Shown here: piece by piece, positions 49,919-52,699 of the stretch
Position numbering within the stretch: the stretch's first letter is position 1
Layout: each line of letters starts with the position of its first letter
NCBI GenBank assembly: GCA_052146815.1
Contig: JBKQMG010000118.1
Span: forward strand, 1 to 52,699
DNA length: 52,699 nucleotides
Reading direction: 5' to 3'
Source of the DNA: DATJZH01 sp052146815
Lineage (GTDB): Bacteria; Actinomycetota; Actinomycetes; Streptosporangiales; Streptosporangiaceae
Position numbers and translations under genes: made by a program
The notes under the pieces: model-generated
Database searches by the model: none
The model's input: the letters and a program-made list of their open reading frames with translations, nothing else
What the model was told of the DNA's origin: nothing

Positions 49919-50725
49919 GTGACGGCAGTTCCACCGGCGATCCGTTCGGTCTCCGGTCTGGTGTCCGTGGCGGGGGCCGGTGTCATCTGGCTCGCCCTGC
50001 TCGGCCCGGTCATTGCCCTGCTGACCCATCTGTCCTTCAGTGCCATCACGTCGGCCCTGACGGTGCCGGGGGCACTGGACCCGCTGGTGGTGTCGCTGGA
50101 GTCGGGGGCCGTGACCCTGGCCGTCCTGCTGCTGCTCGGCACGCCGCTGGCCCGGATGCTGGCGCGCGGGACGCTGCCGTTCCCCCGGGTGTGGGAAGCC
50201 GGGATGCTCCTGGTACTGCTGCTGCCGCCGCTGGTCATCGGCCTGCTGCTGATCTTCATGGTGGGTCCCTACACCCTGATCGGGCAGTGGCTCGGCGCCC
50301 TGCATCTTTCGGCGACCAACACGTTCCTGGCCCTGGTCATCGCCGAGGTGTATGAGTCGGCGCCGTATTACGTGCTGGGCGCGCAGGCCGCGTTCAGCGC
50401 CGTTGATCCGCGGCTGGAGCAGCAGGCCGGCCTGCTGGGCGACCCGCCCCGCCGGGTATTCCGCCGCGTGACCCTGCCGCTGGCCGCACCGGGCCTGGCC
50501 ATGGCCCTCGCCGTCGCCTGGGCCCGGGCGATGGGCGCATTCGGGGCAGTGATCATCATCGCCTACCACCCGTTCGGGCTGCCGCTGCAGATCTACACCA
50601 CGCTGCAGGAAACGGGGCTGGCGTCCGCCCTGCCGTTCGCGCTGGTCCTGCTGGTGGTCGCGCTGCCGCTGCCGCTGGCCGCCTACCTGTGGAGCGCGCG
50701 CGCCGCACGCCGGCGCCGGGCGTGA
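49919..50725 (+). CDS. wtpB: Tungstate/molybdate ABC transporter permease
   Basis: A 268-residue permease (WtpB/ModB-like) with about six helices (VIWLALLGPVIALLTHLSF, AVTLAVLLLLGTPLARMLAR, MLLVLLLPPLVIGLLLIFMV). The EAA loop contacting the ATPase is EQQAGLLGDPPRRVFRRVTL, followed by PLAAPGLAMALAVAWARAMG and AFGAVIIIAYHP, typical of ModB. The start is uncertain: GTG 49919 gives the usual length; GTG 49826 would overlap the binding-protein gene by 17 bp and add 31 low-complexity residues. No ATPase gene follows. Its end overlaps the convergent cyanophycin synthetase by 43 bp. Confidence 0.85.
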   Translation: MTAVPPAIRSVSGLVSVAGAGVIWLALLGPVIALLTHLSFSAITSALTVPGALDPLVVSLESGAVTLAVLLLLGTPLARMLARGTLPFPRVWEAGMLLVLLLPPLVIGLLLIFMVGPYTLIGQWLGALHLSATNTFLALVIAEVYESAPYYVLGAQAAFSAVDPRLEQQAGLLGDPPRRVFRRVTLPLAAPGLAMALAVAWARAMGAFGAVIIIAYHPFGLPLQIYTTLQETGLASALPFALVLLVVALPLPLAAYLWSARAARRRRA

Positions 50726-52620
50726 CCGTCCGGGCCAAAGGTGACGACCGGGGGCGGACCATCGTCCCCGGCCGGCGTCCCCGCGGCCGGCCTTAGCGCG
50801 GCCTCGGCGGCGGGCTGCGCGCCGACAGCGCCGAGGGCGTCGCGGGCCGCGGCCAGCTTCTCGTAGAGGAACAGCACCGGGCCGCCCGCGGCGAGCGCCA
50901 TTGCCCTGCGCAGCGCCGGCTCCGGGCCTGCTGCCTGCTCGCAGATGATGTCCGGACGTGCCCGGCGCAAGGCGGAGATGATCAGCTCCTGCATCTCGCC
51001 GGGCCTGCGGCCGCGAAGGTCGCTGTCCTCGTAAACCACGACCCGGCTGAACCAGGCGGCGATCGATTCGGCGCTTTGGGCCAGCAGGTCATCGCGGCGA
51101 TCGCCGGGCAGCGTGACCGCGGCCGTGGCGGCGGCGCCGCGCCAGATGCTGCTGATCATCTGGCCCGTCGCGGTGAGTGCGGCGGCATTGTGCCCGTAGT
51201 CGACGATCACCGGAGTGCGGGCCGCCCGGTAGAGGTTGCCCCGGCCAGGGTTGGCCTCGCCCGGCGTGAACGTGGCGAGCGCCCGGCGAATGTCCTTGAT
51301 GCTGGTGCCCGCAGCCCGGGCGGCGCCGGCCGCGGCAAGCGCGTTGGCGGCGACGTGCGCCGCGTGGCCGCCGAAGGCACCCGGCAGATCCGCCACGCGC
51401 AGCAGCGGCCGTTCCTCGCCGCCTTCGCTCTCGATCAGCTCGCCCGCGCGCAGCAGGTAGCAGATGCCTCCCGCCGCGGCATGCTGCTCGATGACCGCGT
51501 TGCCGGCGGTCACGCTGAAGAGGCGGACGTCCGGCCCGCGCCGCCGGACCGCCGGCCGGCCGGCCAGCGCCGCCGTCGCCGGGTCGTCGGCATTGAGCAC
51601 CAGCGTGCCGGCGTCGTGGATCTGCTCGGCGACCAGGGCCTTGACCTCGATCAGCTCATCGAGGTCCTCGATTCCGTCGGCGCCCAGGTGATCGGCGGCG
51701 ATGTTCGTGACGACCGCGACGTCGGCGCGGTCGTAGCCGAGGCCCCGGCGGATGATGCCGCCGCGGGCTGTCTCCAGCACGGCCGCCTCGACCGTCGTGT
51801 CGTCCAGCACCATCTCCGCCGACCGCGGACCCGACGCGTCGGCGGTGTAGACCAGGCGGCCGCCGATATAGACGCCGTCGGTGGTGGACATCCCCACCCG
51901 CAGCCCCGCCTGGCGCAGCATGTGGCCGATCATGCGGACGGTGGTGGTCTTGCCGTTCGTCCCGGTGACGGCGATCACCGGTACCCGGGACGGCGCGCCG
52001 GGCGGATACAGCTTGTCGACGATGGCGGCGGCGACATCCCGGGGCGAGCCCTCGGCCGGAGACAGGTGCATCCGCAGGCCCGGGCAGGCGTTCAGCTCCA
52101 GCACCGCCGCCTGCTGGGCGGCGCCCCCGGCCTCAGTCAGCAGCGGTGCGGAAATGTCGGCCAGCCGCAGGTCGATCCCGCAGATGTCCAGCCCGGACAC
52201 CGCCGTGGCCCGGCGGCACATCTGCGCGATGTCGTCGTGCACGAGGTCGGTGACGTCGCAGCTAGTGCCCCCGGTGGACAGGTTGGCGTTCTGACGCAGC
52301 GCGACGAGCTGCCCGGCGGCGGGCACGGACTGACCGTCCAGGCCCTGCTCGTCGAGGCAGGCAACGGCTGCCTCGTCGAGCAGGATCCGGGTCAGCTCAC
52401 GTGAGTGGCCGTCGCCCCGGCGCGGATCGGCGTTGACCTGCGCGACCAGCTGCATGATGGTGGCGGTGCCGTCTCCGGTGACCGAGGCGGGCCGCAGCTG
52501 CGCGGCGGCTGCCACCTGGCCGTCGATCACCAGCACCCGGTAGTCGCTGCCGGGCACAAGCTGCTCCACAAGAACCGCTGAGCTCGCCGTCGCGGCCTGC
52601 TCATAGGCGGCCGCGACCAC
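50683..52620 (-). CDS. cphA: Cyanophycin synthetase, N-terminally incomplete
   Basis: About 645 residues of a non-ribosomal Asp/Arg polymerase. The visible part starts within the ATP-grasp domain (VEQLVPGSDYRVLVIDGQVA, GTSCDVTDLVHDDIAQMCRR, VLELNACPGLRMHL), which adds Asp to the backbone. The Mur ligase-like domain follows (VIAVTGTNGKTTTVRMIGHM, ETARGGIIRRGLGYDRADVA, VLNADDP), which adds Arg, then the C-terminal domain (RTPVIVDYGHNAAALTATGQ). The full enzyme is about 870 residues; the N-terminus lies beyond the window. Coding looks genuine to about 52620; upstream of that the sequence becomes AT-rich and unrelated. The basic C-terminal tail overlaps the wtpB end. Confidence 0.9.
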   Translation of the reverse strand: MVAAAYEQAATASSAVLVEQLVPGSDYRVLVIDGQVAAAAQLRPASVTGDGTATIMQLVAQVNADPRRGDGHSRELTRILLDEAAVACLDEQGLDGQSVPAAGQLVALRQNANLSTGGTSCDVTDLVHDDIAQMCRRATAVSGLDICGIDLRLADISAPLLTEAGGAAQQAAVLELNACPGLRMHLSPAEGSPRDVAAAIVDKLYPPGAPSRVPVIAVTGTNGKTTTVRMIGHMLRQAGLRVGMSTTDGVYIGGRLVYTADASGPRSAEMVLDDTTVEAAVLETARGGIIRRGLGYDRADVAVVTNIAADHLGADGIEDLDELIEVKALVAEQIHDAGTLVLNADDPATAALAGRPAVRRRGPDVRLFSVTAGNAVIEQHAAAGGICYLLRAGELIESEGGEERPLLRVADLPGAFGGHAAHVAANALAAAGAARAAGTSIKDIRRALATFTPGEANPGRGNLYRAARTPVIVDYGHNAAALTATGQMISSIWRGAAATAAVTLPGDRRDDLLAQSAESIAAWFSRVVVYEDSDLRGRRPGEMQELIISALRRARPDIICEQAAGPEPALRRAMALAAGGPVLFLYEKLAAARDALGAVGAQPAAEAALRPAAGTPAGDDGPPPVVTFGPDGHARRRRAARALHR

Positions 52621-52621
52621 G

Positions 52622-52699
52622 GACGGCTCAAAAATCGCATACACCTTTAATGGAAATTTTTGGGTCATGGACAACAATGGCAACAACAAAAAGCTCATC
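52622..52699 (+). CDS. AT-rich fragment of a TolB/PD40-like beta-propeller protein at the window edge
   Basis: The last 78 bases read on the plus strand as DGSKIAYTFNGNFWVMDNNG and NNKKLI without a stop, a textbook TolB/PD40 propeller blade (DGxxIAYxxNGNxWVMxxDG). It is roughly one third GC against about 70 percent for the rest. It abuts the cyanophycin synthetase gene in the middle of its ATP-grasp domain, so this is either a chimeric assembly join or a foreign insertion that disrupts cphA. Confidence 0.55.

Noticed and set aside
1..52699. tRNA or rRNA genes, CRISPR arrays, insertion sequences, integrase or att sites
   Set aside because: Scanned by eye for T-loop motifs, regularly spaced repeats, transposase motifs and long terminal repeats; none supported.

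Overview
High-GC actinomycete DNA, roughly 70 percent GC. The evidence is short Actinobacteria-style -10 boxes (TANNNT), frequent GTG starts, a DUF1707 protein, a SigE-family sigma factor, mce-operon remnants, and a block whose order resembles the Mycobacterium tuberculosis Rv1099c-Rv1112 region as I remember it: glpX, xseB, xseA, an Rv1109c-like gene, ispH, an Rv1111c-like gene and ychF. I cannot place it below phylum; a soil Streptosporangiales-like lineage is a guess. No tRNA, rRNA, CRISPR array, insertion sequence or integrase was seen.

Layout. 1-8.1 kb: the end of an L-2-hydroxyglutarate oxidase gene, a DHA2-type MFS exporter, a cytosolic-looking GH25 muramidase, a DUF1707 protein, a sigma factor/membrane partner pair, a membrane-anchored coiled-coil protein, and a mce operon collapsed into about 1 kb. 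8.1-11.2 kb: metY-metX (homocysteine synthesis), preceded by a possible leaderless 35-codon upstream ORF and a hairpin. 11.2-22.4 kb: housekeeping block with glpX, a TetR regulator, xseB, an acyltransferase lying between xseB and xseA, xseA, an Rv1109c-like gene, ispH, a DUF6542-like gene, rmuC and ychF.

22.5-34.2 kb: a pentose island. A three-gene sugar ABC importer faces an operon for ribulokinase, ribulose-5-phosphate epimerase and arabinose isomerase, next to a LacI regulator; xylB-xylA diverge from the regulator. A near-identical LacI-type operator (core TGTTAGCGCTNACA) lies downstream of the importer promoter and over the ribulokinase start, which suggests one regulon. 34.2-35.3 kb is a decayed methyltransferase/MTHFR pair with a premature stop, an apparent internal inversion and deletions. 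Next comes a prolyl oligopeptidase-family gene.

37.8-48.7 kb: a seven-gene, co-oriented type IV secretion-like locus of the Tcp (pCW3/ICE) kind: TcpC-like, a small membrane protein, TcpE fused to a MinD/CpaE-like domain, a VirB4 ATPase, a VirB6-like polytopic protein, a second membrane-anchored protein and a two-domain peptidoglycan hydrolase. No relaxase, coupling ATPase or integrase accompanies it here, so it is either part of a larger element or a repurposed envelope machine. This is the best candidate for an undescribed system. 48.8-52.6 kb: a tungstate/molybdate binding protein and permease without an ATPase, then a cyanophycin synthetase. The last ~75 bases are AT-rich and encode a TolB-like propeller fragment on the other strand, so the right end may be a chimeric join.

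At least nine start codons, eight of genes and one of the putative uORF, have a TANNNT hexamer 6-8 nt upstream, which suggests common leaderless transcription and was used to choose starts.
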